This document shows, one piece after another, positions 9,091 through 20,194 of a stretch of 64,000 nucleotides of DNA. The notes below the pieces were generated by a model. It ran no database searches and was not told where the DNA came from. It was given only the letters and a program-made list of their open reading frames with translations. The position numbers and the translations under genes are program-made. The DNA comes from an uncultured Methylophilaceae bacterium (GTDB lineage: Bacteria > Pseudomonadota > Gammaproteobacteria > Burkholderiales > Methylophilaceae), in NCBI GenBank assembly GCA_903870995.1, contig CAIQFD010000015.1, positions 16,721-80,720 of the forward strand. The letters run 5' to 3'. How positions within the stretch are numbered: position 1 is the stretch's first letter; each line of letters starts with the position of its first letter.

Positions 9091-11390
9091 TACGCTAGAC
9101 TATCAATCAATGCCTGAGCGCGCTCACGCTGCCCAGTGCTACCATCCTTTAACGCTTCAGCAAGCAACTCCAGCGCCCCCTCTTTATCTGCCATATCGAT
9201 GTAAGCAACGGCTAATTCAAGCTTCGTTGCTACTTCCGCAGAATCCGAACCATTCGATTTTGCTGATTGGCTTTTTGCTGGCTGGCTAGCTTTTGCTTTC
9301 TTTGGTTTTTCAACTTTTAATAAGTTAGAGAAATCACCGTTGAAAGCATCGGGGATAGGTGTTGCAGACACGCTAGGTGTATTGATAGGCTCAATAGAGT
9401 CAAAGTTAAGCGTAATGCCAGACAAGTTTAAGTCGGGCGTTTCATGTGGAAGATCAAAATTAATCTCTTCGACCATTTCATCACCCTGCTCAACATGCGT
9501 TAAAGCACCAGATTCGGCTAGCGTCTGAGCGCTTTCATCCATGACAAAATTCAATGGTTCAGCAATCGGCTTAATGACGTCATCTTCCATCAAGCTTGCA
9601 TCATTAAAATCTGAAACGGCAAGCTTAGTCTCTTCAACGCCTACAACAGGCGAATCTGCATAAGCGACTTGATAAAGCTTATTCTCTGGGTCTATTTTTA
9701 GACCAAGCGTTGTCACGGTTGACCAGATTGGGTCTGAGGAACCAAGCTGAGAAAAAAGCTCACCTGCCAAGACTTCAAATGCCGATATGTTTTTTAATTC
9801 GCTATAAATTTCAAGTAACTTCAAATGCAATTCGTAACGATGAGGGGACTTTTGAATCGCTTCTTTAAGAATATCTACAGCCTGCGCATGACGACCATAA
9901 GCGAGATAAACATCGGCTTCAGCAATCGGATCTACCTCATGCGTATCAATCATGTCACCACTTGAAGCGGAAAAATCACTTAAAAAAGAAGTCACATCAG
10001 CATTATCACTTGCCGCAAATGGACTAAGATGACTTTCCGTCCCATTATCATCAAGATTTAATTTGATTTTATTTTTGCGTCTTACCCACAAACCAAATCC
10101 AGCCAAAGCGGCTAATAAAGCGCCAACAACGGCCAGAACAACAGGGTCAATCACCTCAAATATACTAGGCGCATCAACTTGCTTTTCCTTAGCCTGAACT
10201 GCTTGTTGCTGCGCTTCAGCCATGGCTTTGTTTTTGACTGCCATCAATTTTTTCATATCGGCAATTTGTTTAGCTAACGCCTCAGACTTCTCGTCCGTTT
10301 CTTTAATATCGTTTTGCTTTGCAGCCAAATCATCTTGCAAGGCAATCGCTTTATCAGCCGCTGACTTTTCTGAACTTGCTTGATCCCCGCTAGATTTAGA
10401 TGTTTTATCCGCATCTACTTTCGCCAACTTCACCACATCACGCGCGCCTACTGAAGATGGCGTCGCTTTATCTTCGGTCACAATCTTGCCTTTGGTTTGA
10501 TTGTTTGACGTCGCATCGTTAGCCGGCGCACTCATCGCCGCATCAGCGAGCTTTGCGGTGTATGCCTGCCAATTACCGACTTGCGCGCGCACCTCTGCGC
10601 TCGCTTCTTTCTTATCGATCGCTTGTAAAGTCTCTAGACTTGGGACTTGAATGATTTGTCCAACTTTAAGACGATTAATGTTATCCCCATCAAATGCAGC
10701 TGGATTTGCTTTGTAAAGGCCAACTAAAAGTTGATCTAAGTTAACGTCTTGAATATTGAGGCGCAGCGCAATGGCGCTTAACGAATCACCTTTTACTGTT
10801 GTCACTTCTTGCCCATCTGAAGCCACACTTGGCGTTTTAGCATGTGCGTGATGCGCGCGCTTAGTTTTTGGATTAGAAGTGATTGGTGTCGGCGCTAGTC
10901 GCTGATGAGTCTCATTAGATTGCTCTGTGATTGGCTTTGCAGAATCAATGGTAGGCGCTGCAACGCGCGTCGCTGAATAGTCAGGCGGATCCAGAAGTAA
11001 TGTGTATTCACGAGATAGTTGACCATCAGCCCAAACGACCTGAATCAACATATCCAAAAATGGATCAGTCACTGCTTGACTGGAGCTCAATTGAATCACT
11101 GGGTCGCCATTAGGCTTTTTGACGACACTGATTTTGATGTTGTTTTGAATGGCGGCTTTTTCGACACCTTGTGCAACGTAGAATTCATCTGGTGCAAGAT
11201 TTGCACTCAAGCCTGCCAACTCTTCAGGACTCACTGAAGTAAGCTCAATTTCAGCACTCAGTGGCTCACCCAGCGCAGAAAAGACATTTAACTTACCTAA
11301 TCCAGCAGCACTCACACTGAATGAAAGTAGAGAAAAACACAAAGCTAATGAGATTTGTTTGATTTTTGTATTTTTTACTAATTTAATCAT
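9090..11390 (-). CDS. fimV: FimV-like pilus/polar assembly protein
   Basis: 766 residues. A signal peptide ends near residue 28-29 (SVSAAGLG), followed by the conserved FimV N-terminal region (about 30-140), a LysM peptidoglycan-binding domain (about 197-250), an Ala/Lys-rich coiled coil near 340-400, and one transmembrane helix near 415-435. An acidic cytoplasmic part has TPR-like repeats and ends in the conserved FimV C-terminal helix block (about 720-766). In Pseudomonas FimV organises type IV pilus assembly and activates pilus-linked signalling at the pole. The Pil-Chp cluster at 48-56 kb makes a similar role plausible here. FimV next to truA and asd is conserved. Confidence 0.88.
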   Translation of the reverse strand: MIKLVKNTKIKQISLALCFSLLSFSVSAAGLGKLNVFSALGEPLSAEIELTSVSPEELAGLSANLAPDEFYVAQGVEKAAIQNNIKISVVKKPNGDPVIQLSSSQAVTDPFLDMLIQVVWADGQLSREYTLLLDPPDYSATRVAAPTIDSAKPITEQSNETHQRLAPTPITSNPKTKRAHHAHAKTPSVASDGQEVTTVKGDSLSAIALRLNIQDVNLDQLLVGLYKANPAAFDGDNINRLKVGQIIQVPSLETLQAIDKKEASAEVRAQVGNWQAYTAKLADAAMSAPANDATSNNQTKGKIVTEDKATPSSVGARDVVKLAKVDADKTSKSSGDQASSEKSAADKAIALQDDLAAKQNDIKETDEKSEALAKQIADMKKLMAVKNKAMAEAQQQAVQAKEKQVDAPSIFEVIDPVVLAVVGALLAALAGFGLWVRRKNKIKLNLDDNGTESHLSPFAASDNADVTSFLSDFSASSGDMIDTHEVDPIAEADVYLAYGRHAQAVDILKEAIQKSPHRYELHLKLLEIYSELKNISAFEVLAGELFSQLGSSDPIWSTVTTLGLKIDPENKLYQVAYADSPVVGVEETKLAVSDFNDASLMEDDVIKPIAEPLNFVMDESAQTLAESGALTHVEQGDEMVEEINFDLPHETPDLNLSGITLNFDSIEPINTPSVSATPIPDAFNGDFSNLLKVEKPKKAKASQPAKSQSAKSNGSDSAEVATKLELAVAYIDMADKEGALELLAEALKDGSTGQRERAQALIDSLA

Positions 11391-11437
11391 ATTAATCTAG
11401 CCTATGCTGACCATCTAACAACAAGAATTTAAAAATC

Positions 11438-11466
11438 AAAATAACATCGAATTCAATGCCTTGCAA
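11438..11466 (-). promoter_or_regulatory. Putative sigma-70 promoter of fimV
   Basis: On the minus strand, -35 TTGCAA (11461-11466) and -10 TATTTT (11438-11443) are separated by 17 bp, about 48 bp before the fimV ATG. Each hexamer matches the consensus at four positions. The 133 bp gap behind asd is the largest in this run, which fits a separate promoter. Weak to moderate support. Confidence 0.35.
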
Positions 11467-11523
11467 GATACAAGTTAAGCAAATATTGACTTAACTCCTC
11501 ATCTTCAAAAGCCAATGTAAACC

Positions 11524-12636
11524 TTAAGATTTCACCAAAATATCTAACATGCGGCGGAGCGGCTCTGCTGCGCCCCATAAGAGCTGATCGCCCACAGTAA
11601 ATGCTGACAGATACTCTCCACCCATCCCCATTTTACGCAAACGACCAACTGGCGTTTTAAGCGTGCCCGTTACCGCAGCAGGTGTCAGCAATTTCATACT
11701 CGCTTCGCGTTCATTCGGAACAACTTGCGCCCATTGATTGGCTTTAGCGAGCATGTCGTTAATTTCATCCAAAGGCACCTCTTTTTTAAGCTTGATCGTT
11801 AATGCTTGAGAATGGCAACGCATAGCGCCAATACGAACGCACAAGCCATCAATGACAATAGGGTTAGCTTCTAGACCAAGAATTTTGTTAGTCTCGGCGC
11901 CGCCCTTCCACTCTTCTTTGCTTTGACCATTACCTAAATCTTTATCAATCCAAGGAATTAGGCTGCCTGCCAAAGGGACACCAAAGTGTGCGGTTGGGAA
12001 TGCATCATCACGCAGGGCTGCAGCAACAGTTCGATCGATATCCAAAATCGCTGAAGCTGGATCGGCTAATAAGCTTGAAACAGACTGGTTTGCAGCGCCC
12101 ATTTGCTTGAGCAATTCACGCATGTTTTGTGCACCAGCACCTGAAGCGGCTTGATAAGTCATGGACGTTGCCCATTCCACCAAGTTTTCTTTGAAGAGGC
12201 CGTTCAATGCCATCAACATCAATGAAACGGTACAGTTACCACCCACCCAGTTTTTACCACCTTTTTGCATTGCGTCTTTAATTACATGCATATTCACTGG
12301 ATCAAGAATAATCACTGCGTCATCTTCCATGCGCAATGTAGATGCAGCATCAATCCAATGACCAATCCAACCTTCACCCCGTAGTTTTGGAAAGACTTCA
12401 CTGGTGTAATCGCCACCTTGGCAAGAGACAATCACATCCATGTGCTTTAATTCAGCAATATCTTTGGCGTCTTTTAATGCGGGCGTTTCTTTACCAACCT
12501 TCGGCCCAGCACCACCCACTTGTGATGTTGTAAAAAACTGTGGTTCGATGTGAGCAAAGTCGTTTTCTTCCAACATACGTTGCATGAGCACGGAGCCAAC
12601 CATTCCACGCCAACCAATAAAGCCTACTTTTAACAT
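11524..12636 (-). CDS. asd: Aspartate-semialdehyde dehydrogenase
   Basis: NADPH-dependent reduction of aspartyl phosphate, the branch point to lysine, threonine, methionine and diaminopimelate. Starting at [11 protein letters not shown] (12636) gives 370 residues and puts the catalytic cysteine at Cys135 in GGNCTVSLM, the same number as in the E. coli enzyme. The N-terminal nucleotide-binding GxxGxxG (FIGWRGMVG) is at 7-15. An in-frame ATG 33 bp upstream would overlap leuB and is not needed. It lies 19 bp after leuB, as in many proteobacteria. Confidence 0.97.
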   Translation of the reverse strand: MLKVGFIGWRGMVGSVLMQRMLEENDFAHIEPQFFTTSQVGGAGPKVGKETPALKDAKDIAELKHMDVIVSCQGGDYTSEVFPKLRGEGWIGHWIDAASTLRMEDDAVIILDPVNMHVIKDAMQKGGKNWVGGNCTVSLMLMALNGLFKENLVEWATSMTYQAASGAGAQNMRELLKQMGAANQSVSSLLADPASAILDIDRTVAAALRDDAFPTAHFGVPLAGSLIPWIDKDLGNGQSKEEWKGGAETNKILGLEANPIVIDGLCVRIGAMRCHSQALTIKLKKEVPLDEINDMLAKANQWAQVVPNEREASMKLLTPAAVTGTLKTPVGRLRKMGMGGEYLSAFTVGDQLLWGAAEPLRRMLDILVKS

Positions 12637-12655
12637 TTTTCTTTTCCTAAATCTC

Positions 12656-13711
12656 TTATAAAGCGGCAACGACAGCGTCGCCCATTTCGCTACATTTCAC
12701 CTTCTTGGTACCATCAGTGTAAATGTCAGCAGTGCGATAACCCTGCGCCAATGCCTTTTTAACTGCATTTTCAATTCTAACTGCGTTCGTTTCATCATTA
12801 AAGCTATAACGAAGCATCATGGCTGCTGAAAGGATGGTGGCCAAAGGGTTGGCAATATCTTGATTAGCGATATCGGGTGCTGAGCCATGGCTAGGCTCGT
12901 ACATGCCTTTATTATTCGCATCTAAAGAAGCTGAAGGCAACATACCGATGGAGCCTGTCAACATTGAAGCCTCATCAGACAAGATGTCACCAAAAATATT
13001 GCCCGTCACCATCACGTCAAATTGCTTAGGTGCGCGAATCAATTGCATCGCAGCGTTATCCACGTACATATGACTAAGCTCAACCTCTGGATACTCTTTA
13101 GAGATTTCAATCATGACCTGACGCCATAATTCAGTGGTTTCAAGCACGTTCGCTTTATCCACTGAACAGACTTTTTTATTACGTTTCATCGCGATACTAA
13201 ATGCCACATGACCGATTCGGCGAATTTCAGACTCTGAGTAACGCATGGTATTAACACCCTCACGCTCACCATTCGGCAAGGTTGAGATGCCGCGTGGCTG
13301 TCCAAAGTAAATATCACCTGTTAACTCACGCACAATCATAATGTCTAACCCCGCCACCACTTCAGGCTTCAAGGTCGATGCTGATGCCAACTCTGGGTAA
13401 AGCAACGCTGGGCGAAGATTGGCAAACAAGTTAAGTTCTTTACGAATGCGGAGCAAACCACGCTCTGGACGCATATCGCGTGGCAATGTGTCGTATTTCC
13501 AATCGCCAACGGCACCAAGGAGAACGGCATCAGACTCTTTCGCCAATTTCAAGGTATCAGCAGGAAGCGGATCACCAGCAGCCTCGTAACCAGCACCACC
13601 AATTGGCGCCTCTTTCATTTCAAGGCCGATGTTTAAGGCATTCAACACCTTCACAGCTTGTGCAACAATCTCTGGGCCGATGCCATCACCTGGCAGAACT
13701 GCAATCTTCAT
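12656..13711 (-). CDS. leuB: 3-isopropylmalate dehydrogenase
   Basis: NAD-dependent oxidative decarboxylation of 3-isopropylmalate in leucine synthesis. The 351-residue protein has the start [14 protein letters not shown], the substrate-binding arginines in [21 protein letters not shown], the catalytic Tyr in [11 protein letters not shown], and the metal-binding aspartates in [13 protein letters not shown]. The adenine-binding GSAPDIA is also visible. It follows leuD by 57 bp in the leuC-leuD-leuB block. Confidence 0.97.
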   Translation of the reverse strand: MKIAVLPGDGIGPEIVAQAVKVLNALNIGLEMKEAPIGGAGYEAAGDPLPADTLKLAKESDAVLLGAVGDWKYDTLPRDMRPERGLLRIRKELNLFANLRPALLYPELASASTLKPEVVAGLDIMIVRELTGDIYFGQPRGISTLPNGEREGVNTMRYSESEIRRIGHVAFSIAMKRNKKVCSVDKANVLETTELWRQVMIEISKEYPEVELSHMYVDNAAMQLIRAPKQFDVMVTGNIFGDILSDEASMLTGSIGMLPSASLDANNKGMYEPSHGSAPDIANQDIANPLATILSAAMMLRYSFNDETNAVRIENAVKKALAQGYRTADIYTDGTKKVKCSEMGDAVVAAL

Positions 13712-13768
13712 CTAAAATCCTAACAAATACAAATATGTGATTGAAAAATATATTTAATTAAACAGTCT

Positions 13769-14407
13769 TTAGTTGAATAACCAAGGCTGTGCAAGCTTAT
13801 GTTTTGCTTCAAACGTTTTAATCGCATCCTGATGCTGCATCGTCAAACCTATGTCATCCAAACCATTCAACAAGCAGTGCTTGCGGAAGGCATCTACATC
13901 AAACTTGAACGTTTTTCCACTTTGCGTAGTGATGGCTTGCGCGCTTAAATCAACATTCAATTGATAACCTTCTGCCGCTTCTGTTTCTTTAAACAACGTA
14001 TCCACATCATCCGCAGATAACACGATAGGCAACATGCCATTCTTAAAGCAGTTATTAAAGAAAATATCGGCAAAGCTAGGCGCGATAATGACACGAAAGC
14101 CATAGTCTTCTAACGCCCAAGGTGCATGCTCACGACTTGAACCACAACCGAAGTTTTCACGCGCCAATAAAATAGAAGCGCCTTGATAGCGTGGCTGATT
14201 AAGAACGAAATCTGGGTTGATTTTGCGATGGCTGTTATCCATGCCAGGCTCACCATGATCCAGGTAACGCCATTCGTCAAAAGCATTGGGGCCAAAACCG
14301 CTACGCTTAATCGACTTTAAAAACTGTTTAGGAATAATGGCATCCGTGTCGACATTTGCTCTATCGAGCGGAACAACCAAACCGTTTAATTGGGTAAATG
14401 CATGCAT
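13769..14407 (-). CDS. leuD: 3-isopropylmalate dehydratase small subunit
   Basis: Small (swivel-domain) subunit of isopropylmalate isomerase; works with LeuC to convert 2- to 3-isopropylmalate. The 212-residue protein has the family segments [13 protein letters not shown] and [14 protein letters not shown], the substrate-binding serine loop. Length is normal. The gap to leuC is 12 bp, which fits production of equal amounts of the two subunits. Confidence 0.97.
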   Translation of the reverse strand: MHAFTQLNGLVVPLDRANVDTDAIIPKQFLKSIKRSGFGPNAFDEWRYLDHGEPGMDNSHRKINPDFVLNQPRYQGASILLARENFGCGSSREHAPWALEDYGFRVIIAPSFADIFFNNCFKNGMLPIVLSADDVDTLFKETEAAEGYQLNVDLSAQAITTQSGKTFKFDVDAFRKHCLLNGLDDIGLTMQHQDAIKTFEAKHKLAQPWLFN

Positions 14408-14419
14408 CGTATTAATCTC

Positions 14420-15841
14420 TTATTTTGTAGCAAAGGTACGGACATCAACGAAATGTCCAGCAATCGCAGCGGCAGCAGCCATCTCAGGACTGACTAAATG
14501 GGTTCTACCACCCAAGCCTTGACGACCTTCAAAATTACGATTGGAAGTAGAAGCACAGCGCTCACCCGGCTCTAAACGGTCAGCATTCATCGCCAAACAC
14601 ATCGAACAGCCTGGCTCACGCCATTCAAAACCAGCATCCTTAAACACTTGATCTAAACCTTCTGCTTCTGCTTGCGCTTTAACCAAACCTGAACCAGGGA
14701 CGACCAATGCCAACTTCACGTTGGTTGCAATTTTTTTGCCTTTAGCGACGTTTGCAGCCGCACGCAAATCTTCAATCCGTGAATTTGTACAAGAGCCAAT
14801 AAACACCTTATCGATGTTAATTGCACTCATAGGTGTATTCGCTTCCAAACCCATATATTGCAAGGCACGCTCCATGCTACCTTTTTTGGTCGCATCCTCT
14901 TCTTTAGCAGGATCTGGCACAACGCCATTAATCCCCACAACCATTTCAGGTGAAGTACCCCAAGTGACTTGAGGCTGGATATCATCCCCATTCAACACAA
15001 CTGTTGCATCAAACTGAGCATCATCGTCACTCACCAATGTGCGCCAATAACTAACTGCGGCATCCCACTGCTCTGCTTTAGGTGCATAAGGACGGCCTTT
15101 TACGTAGTTAATCGTAGCGTCATCAACTGCCACCATCCCAGCACGCGCGCCCGCTTCAATCGCCATATTGCACAAGGTCATACGACCTTCCATGCTGAAG
15201 GCGCGAATCACACTACCGCCAAATTCAATCGCATACCCTGTGCCGCCGGCAGTACCAATCTTGCCGATAATGGCCAATGCCACATCTTTAGCAGTCACAC
15301 CGCCACCTAACTTACCATCAACACGCACGAGCATCGATTTAGATTTCTTCTGCACCAAGCATTGCGTCGCCATCACATGCTCAACTTCTGACGTGCCAAT
15401 ACCATGCGCCAACGCACCGAATGCGCCGTGTGTACTTGTATGAGAGTCACCACACACCACCGTCATACCTGGCAAGGTAGCGCCCTGCTCTGGTCCCATC
15501 ACGTGAACAATGCCTTGGCCTTTGTCCATAAACGGGAAGTAAGCTTTCGCACCAAACTCTTTAATGTTGCTATCTAAAGTTTCGATTTGAATGCGTGAAA
15601 TAGGATCAGCGATCCCATCAAGGCCTTTTTCCCAGCCATTTGTTGGGGTATTGTGGTCTGCTGTAGCGACAATTGAATCCTTACGCCATGGCTTACGGCC
15701 TGCTAGGCGCAAGCCTTCAAAAGCTTGCGGGCTCGTCACTTCATGTACCAAATGACGGTCAATATAAATCAAGGCAGTGCCGTTTTCTTCAGTCACCACA
15801 TGCGAATCAAACAACTTGTCGTAAAGGGTTTTAGCGCTCAT
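14420..15841 (-). CDS. leuC: 3-isopropylmalate dehydratase large subunit
   Basis: Aconitase-family large subunit of isopropylmalate isomerase with a catalytic [4Fe-4S] cluster. The 473-residue sequence has the three cluster cysteines Cys351 ([11 protein letters not shown]), Cys412 and Cys415 (GCSMCLAMN), and the active-site segments TADHNTPT and [13 protein letters not shown]. Length is normal. It lies 23 bp downstream of yajQ. No leader peptide or attenuator is visible in that gap, so leucine control must act elsewhere. Confidence 0.97.
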   Translation of the reverse strand: MSAKTLYDKLFDSHVVTEENGTALIYIDRHLVHEVTSPQAFEGLRLAGRKPWRKDSIVATADHNTPTNGWEKGLDGIADPISRIQIETLDSNIKEFGAKAYFPFMDKGQGIVHVMGPEQGATLPGMTVVCGDSHTSTHGAFGALAHGIGTSEVEHVMATQCLVQKKSKSMLVRVDGKLGGGVTAKDVALAIIGKIGTAGGTGYAIEFGGSVIRAFSMEGRMTLCNMAIEAGARAGMVAVDDATINYVKGRPYAPKAEQWDAAVSYWRTLVSDDDAQFDATVVLNGDDIQPQVTWGTSPEMVVGINGVVPDPAKEEDATKKGSMERALQYMGLEANTPMSAINIDKVFIGSCTNSRIEDLRAAANVAKGKKIATNVKLALVVPGSGLVKAQAEAEGLDQVFKDAGFEWREPGCSMCLAMNADRLEPGERCASTSNRNFEGRQGLGGRTHLVSPEMAAAAAIAGHFVDVRTFATK

Positions 15842-15864
15842 TTAACTTCTAACTATATAAAAAA

Positions 15865-16359
15865 TTAATCTCTAAAATTACCAAACTGCAAAGGGAAATC
15901 AGTCACAGACTTTTTAACCTGAGCAATCGTGTCTTGTAGCACGTCACGTTTAGCCCCAACCACTCTGACAGTATCACCCTGAATACTTGCTTGGACCTTA
16001 ACGCCACTATCTTTAATCAGCTTCACGATACGTTTAGCGAGCTCGCTATCAATGCCATCTTTAATTTTCAGCACTTGCTTCACTTTGTTACCAGAAATTT
16101 TCTGAACATCTTGATGATCAAGACGCTTAGCACTGTCGGCTTCTTTCTTTTCCATCGCCGGCAATAAAATGTCTTTGATTTGATCTAACTGAAAATCAGA
16201 ATCACCAAACAAAGTCATCAAACTATCTTTTTCGTTTAGCTCGACGTTAGCGCTTGTGCCCTTAAAGTCGTAACGGTTGGTAATGCTACGGCTAACAACA
16301 TCAATCGCATTTTTCAGCGCGACCATATCAACTTCAGAAGTAATATCAAAAGATGGCAT
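15865..16359 (-). CDS. yajQ: YajQ family nucleotide-binding protein
   Basis: 164 residues starting MPSFDITSEVDMVALKNAID, the typical YajQ N-terminus, with the conserved internal segments YDFKGTSANVELNEKD and IKDSGVKVQASIQGDTVRVVGAKRDVLQ. The family has two RNP-like folds and binds nucleic acid or nucleotides; some members bind cyclic di-GMP and act in transcription control. Which of these applies here cannot be told. It sits between ppnP and leuC with gaps of 13 and 23 bp, so it is co-transcribed with biosynthetic genes. Confidence 0.92.
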   Translation of the reverse strand: MPSFDITSEVDMVALKNAIDVVSRSITNRYDFKGTSANVELNEKDSLMTLFGDSDFQLDQIKDILLPAMEKKEADSAKRLDHQDVQKISGNKVKQVLKIKDGIDSELAKRIVKLIKDSGVKVQASIQGDTVRVVGAKRDVLQDTIAQVKKSVTDFPLQFGNFRD

Positions 16360-16372
16360 ATCGACCTCTTAA

Positions 16373-16684
16373 TTATTCAAAATGACAGACGTAATCGAGT
16401 GTTTCAAGCACTTCAATATCGAATGAAGAGTTACCCGGCACAGTGAATTTTTCGCCTTCACGGTAAGTTTTCCACTCTGTTTCGCCAGCAAGGCGCACTT
16501 TACAAACACCTAGATTGATTTCCATCAACTCTGGCGCGGCAGTATTGAATGTCAACGCGCCTGGGAAAATAACGCCGATCGTGCTTCGTGTGCCATTAGG
16601 GAACAACACGGTGTGACTAACACATTTTCCATCAAAATAGACGTTTGCTTTTTTCTTAACGCTTACATTATCAAATTGAGCCAT
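16373..16684 (-). CDS. ppnP: Pyrimidine/purine nucleoside phosphorylase (PpnP family)
   Basis: A 103-residue single-domain cupin of the PpnP (DUF1255) family, recognised by [21 protein letters not shown] near the start and by [18 protein letters not shown] at the end. Family members split several nucleosides by phosphorolysis. The length is slightly above the enteric protein. It is 17 bp downstream of argG in the same run. The function is taken from the family, with no additional support from its neighbours. Confidence 0.88.
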   Translation of the reverse strand: MAQFDNVSVKKKANVYFDGKCVSHTVLFPNGTRSTIGVIFPGALTFNTAAPELMEINLGVCKVRLAGETEWKTYREGEKFTVPGNSSFDIEVLETLDYVCHFE

Positions 16685-16701
16685 GATTTTTCCTTTGGAG
16701 A

Positions 16702-17925
16702 TTAATGTTTCTTTTGTTTTAAATTTGCAGCGATACGCAACCTCAATGCATTGAGCTTAATAAAGCCTGCTGCATCTTTTTGGTCATAAGCGCCTTTGTC
16801 ATCTTCAAACGTTGCAATGGTCGGATCAAACAGCGAGTCTGTTTTGGAGTCACGACCAGCAACAATGACGTTACCTTTATAAAGTTTCAAACGCACCCAA
16901 CCATTGACGGTTTTTTGTGTGTGGTCAATGAGGCTTTGAAGCGCCAAACGCTCCGGACTCCACCAGTAACCGTTATAAATCATACTTGCATAACGTGGCA
17001 TCAAGTCATCTTTCAAATGTGCCACTTCGCGATCTAACGTGATTGACTCAATCGCACGGTGCGCTTTAAGCAAAATCGTACCGCCTGGCGTTTCATAACA
17101 ACCGCGTGATTTCATACCCACGTAACGATTTTCAACCAAATCCAAACGACCAATACCGTGTTTACCGCCCACTTTGTTCAAAAACGCTAAGATTTCGTGC
17201 GCTTTCATTTTTTGACCGTTCAAAGCAACTGGGTCGCCATTCACGTACTCAATATCCAAATACTCAGCTTCATCTGGTGCTTTTTCTGGAGAGACTGTCC
17301 AGCGCCACATATCCTCTTCAGCTTCCGCTGCTGGATTTTCCAAATGACGGCCTTCGTAAGAGATATGAAGCAAGTTAGCATCCATGCTGTATGGACTGCC
17401 ACCTTGCTTATGCTTCATTTCAACTGGAATACCGTGCTTTTCAGCATAAGCCAATAGCTTCTCACGAGAGAGCAAATCCCACTCACGCCATGGTGCAATA
17501 ATATGAATATTTGGCTTCAATGCATAAGCACCAAGCTCAAAACGTACCTGGTCGTTACCCTTACCAGTCGCACCATGAGAAATTGCGTCAGCACCTGTCT
17601 CATTAGCAATCTCAATCAAACGTTTAGCAATCAATGGACGCGCAATAGAAGTGCCGAGCAAATACTCGCCTTCATAGACCGTGTTGGCACGGAACATCGG
17701 GAAGACAAAATCACGTACAAACTCTTCGCGCACGTCATCAATATAGATTTCTTTCACACCAGCTGCTTTAGCCTTAGCACGCGCCGGCTCCAGCTCTTCG
17801 CCTTGACCCAAATCAGCAGTAAAAGTCACCACCTCACATTTGTACTCATCTTGAAGCCATTTCAAAATCACCGAAGTATCAAGGCCACCTGAGTAAGCCA
17901 GCACTACTTTTTTAATATCGTTCAT
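16702..17925 (-). CDS. argG: Argininosuccinate synthase
   Basis: ATP-dependent joining of citrulline and aspartate in arginine synthesis. The 407-residue protein has the PP-loop pyrophosphatase motif [10 protein letters not shown] at 10-19, the family segment [15 protein letters not shown], and the citrulline-binding region with [14 protein letters not shown]. Length is normal. It lies 22 bp after argF and is the third gene of argD-argF-argG. Confidence 0.97.
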   Translation of the reverse strand: MNDIKKVVLAYSGGLDTSVILKWLQDEYKCEVVTFTADLGQGEELEPARAKAKAAGVKEIYIDDVREEFVRDFVFPMFRANTVYEGEYLLGTSIARPLIAKRLIEIANETGADAISHGATGKGNDQVRFELGAYALKPNIHIIAPWREWDLLSREKLLAYAEKHGIPVEMKHKQGGSPYSMDANLLHISYEGRHLENPAAEAEEDMWRWTVSPEKAPDEAEYLDIEYVNGDPVALNGQKMKAHEILAFLNKVGGKHGIGRLDLVENRYVGMKSRGCYETPGGTILLKAHRAIESITLDREVAHLKDDLMPRYASMIYNGYWWSPERLALQSLIDHTQKTVNGWVRLKLYKGNVIVAGRDSKTDSLFDPTIATFEDDKGAYDQKDAAGFIKLNALRLRIAANLKQKKH

Positions 17926-17947
17926 TACCTGTTCCCAATCTCAATAA

Positions 17948-18865
17948 TTACTTAACACGCCCTAACAAAAGATACTCCATGAGTGCCTTTTGAACATGCA
18001 ATCTATTTTCAGCCTCATCCCAAACCACAGAGTGTTTACCATCAATCACATCAGCCGAAACCTCTTCACCGCGGTGTGCTGGCAAGCAATGCATAAACAA
18101 TGCATCTTCTTTTGCCACACGCATCATGTCTGCATCCACTTGCCAATCAGCAAAGTCACGCATACGTTCTTCATTTTCAGCTTCAAAACCCATTGATGTC
18201 CAAACATCGGTCGTCACCAAATCTGCATCACGCGCAGCTTCCATCGGGTCTGCGAACTCTTCGTAATGACTGTCACCATACAAATTAGCACGTTCAGGCT
18301 CAACTTCGTAGCCAGGCGGCGTTGAAACATGGACATTAAAATCTAATACTTCCGCAGCCTGCAACCAAGTGTTGCAAACATTGTTAGAGTCACCAATCCA
18401 AGCCACCGTTTTACCTTTAATTGGTCCACGGTGTTCAATGAAGGTAAAGATATCCGCCAAAATTTGGCAAGGATGATACTCATTCGTTAAACCATTAATC
18501 ACAGGAACGCGAGAGTTAGCAGCAAACCTCTCGATAATGTCTTGTTCAAAAGTACGAATCATCACCAAGTCACTCATGCGAGAGATAACTTGCGCAGCGT
18601 CCTCAACAGGCTCACCGCGACCCAATTGCGAATCACGCGTATTCAAATAAATCGCTGAGCCGCCCAATTGCTGCATACCCGCTTCAAAAGAGAGGCGTGT
18701 ACGTGTACTGGCCTTTTCAAAAATCATCACCAAAGTGCGGTCTGAAAGCGGCCAGTATTGTTGGTAGGCTTTGAATTGCGCCTTAATCCAGCGAGTACGC
18801 TCAAAAATATAATTGAGTTCGTCTGTGGTTAAGTCGTTAAATTGTAAAAAATGTTTGATTGTCAT
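17948..18865 (-). CDS. argF: Ornithine carbamoyltransferase
   Basis: Makes citrulline from ornithine and carbamoyl phosphate. Starting at MTIKHFLQFNDL (18865) gives 305 residues; the ATG four codons upstream is possible but less typical of the family. The carbamoyl-phosphate motif STRTR is at 53-57 and the ornithine-loop motif HCLPAHRGEEV is near residue 265. It follows argD by 47 bp. Confidence 0.97.
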   Translation of the reverse strand: MTIKHFLQFNDLTTDELNYIFERTRWIKAQFKAYQQYWPLSDRTLVMIFEKASTRTRLSFEAGMQQLGGSAIYLNTRDSQLGRGEPVEDAAQVISRMSDLVMIRTFEQDIIERFAANSRVPVINGLTNEYHPCQILADIFTFIEHRGPIKGKTVAWIGDSNNVCNTWLQAAEVLDFNVHVSTPPGYEVEPERANLYGDSHYEEFADPMEAARDADLVTTDVWTSMGFEAENEERMRDFADWQVDADMMRVAKEDALFMHCLPAHRGEEVSADVIDGKHSVVWDEAENRLHVQKALMEYLLLGRVK

Positions 18866-18912
18866 GATGTTGACCAAAAAGTTTGGACGTTTAAACCATT
18901 AATATAAAAATG

Positions 18913-20094
18913 TTATTCAGTGAGGAATTGCTTGATTAGTTTAGCCAATACTGCCACTAATTGTTCAGCCTCGCTTTGTTTAATCACAAGCGGTGGCAAC
19001 AGACGCACCACATTATCTGCAGTGACATTGATCAATAATTTTTCTGCTAGCGCGCGCTTTACTAAATCGCCACATGGACGATTTAACTCAACGCCGATCA
19101 TCAAACCCGCATTTCGGATGACATTGACGCCAGCAACATCTTTAAGCGCAGCACGTAAACCATTGCAAATAACATCGCCCATCTCTTGCGCATGCTTGCG
19201 TAAGTTTTCTTCTTCGATAATTTGCAAGGTAGCCAATCCAGCAGCTGTTGCCAATGGGTTTCCACCAAAAGTTGATCCGTGCTTACCGTAAGTGAATGTT
19301 TCTGCGGCAACACCTCTCGCTACACAAGCGCCAATTGGCACCCCTGAACCTAAGCCTTTAGCTAACGAAATGACATCAGGCACAATATTCGTGTGTTGGA
19401 ATGCAAACCAAGTGCCTGTACGGCCAATGCCTGTTTGCACTTCATCCAGCATGAGCAACCAGCCATTGTCATTACAAATCTGACGTAGTTGTTCTAAATA
19501 GCCAGAAGCATCATGAGGAATATTAATCCCACCCTCACCTTGCACAGGCTCAACCAAAATAGCCACCACGTTTTTATTGTGCGCAGCGACTTGGCGGACC
19601 GCTTCCACATCATCAAATGGCACACGAACAAAACCGCTCACAAGCGGTTCAAAACCAGCCTGCGTTTTACGGTTACCTGTTGCTGAAAGCGTTGCCAAGG
19701 TACGTCCATGAAATGACTTCTCCATGACGATGATTTCAGGATTCTTAATGCCTTTGTTATGCCCATAAAGCCTAGCCAGCTTAATAGACGCTTCATTCGC
19801 TTCACATCCAGAGTTACAGAAGAACACTCTGTCCATACCAGAGATTTCACAAAGCTTGTCAGCAAGACGCTCTTGCTCATTGATGTTATAGACGTTAGAA
19901 ACATGAATTAACTTTGCTGCTTGTTCGCTAATCGCCTTCACAAGCTTAGGATGGGCGTGGCCCAGTCCATTCACCGCTACACCAGCAAGCGCATCTAGAT
20001 AACGATTGCCCTCTGCGTCAAACAGCCAAACGCCCTCACCTTTTACAAAGCTAATGGGTTGGCGCGCATAGGTATTCATCAAATGTTGTGACAT
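18913..20094 (-). CDS. argD: Acetylornithine aminotransferase
   Basis: PLP-dependent transaminase of arginine synthesis, possibly also active on succinyl-diaminopimelate. The 393-residue class III aminotransferase has the cofactor aspartate Asp217 in LLMLDEVQTGIGRTG and the Schiff-base lysine Lys246 in SLAKGLGSGVPIG. It is the first gene of the long minus-strand run. The 100 bp in front of it contain the terminator of the upstream gene, so the run is likely to have its own promoter here, though I cannot identify one with confidence. Confidence 0.95.
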   Translation of the reverse strand: MSQHLMNTYARQPISFVKGEGVWLFDAEGNRYLDALAGVAVNGLGHAHPKLVKAISEQAAKLIHVSNVYNINEQERLADKLCEISGMDRVFFCNSGCEANEASIKLARLYGHNKGIKNPEIIVMEKSFHGRTLATLSATGNRKTQAGFEPLVSGFVRVPFDDVEAVRQVAAHNKNVVAILVEPVQGEGGINIPHDASGYLEQLRQICNDNGWLLMLDEVQTGIGRTGTWFAFQHTNIVPDVISLAKGLGSGVPIGACVARGVAAETFTYGKHGSTFGGNPLATAAGLATLQIIEEENLRKHAQEMGDVICNGLRAALKDVAGVNVIRNAGLMIGVELNRPCGDLVKRALAEKLLINVTADNVVRLLPPLVIKQSEAEQLVAVLAKLIKQFLTE

Positions 20095-20151
20095 ATCACC
20101 TTACTCAATACTTCAAAAAAAAGAAGCAACTATCGTTGCCGTATAAAAATG

Positions 20152-20172
20152 AAAAAGGCGGCTTAAGCCGCC
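20152..20172 (-). terminator. Rho-independent terminator after the PuuD-like gene
   Basis: A perfect six-pair stem GGCGGC/GCCGCC with a TTAA loop (20157-20172) is followed in the minus direction by TTTTTC. It lies 22 bp after the stop of the membrane gene and before argD. It separates the two units. Confidence 0.8.
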
Positions 20173-20194
20173 GATTCCAGCTTAAATATAAAAT

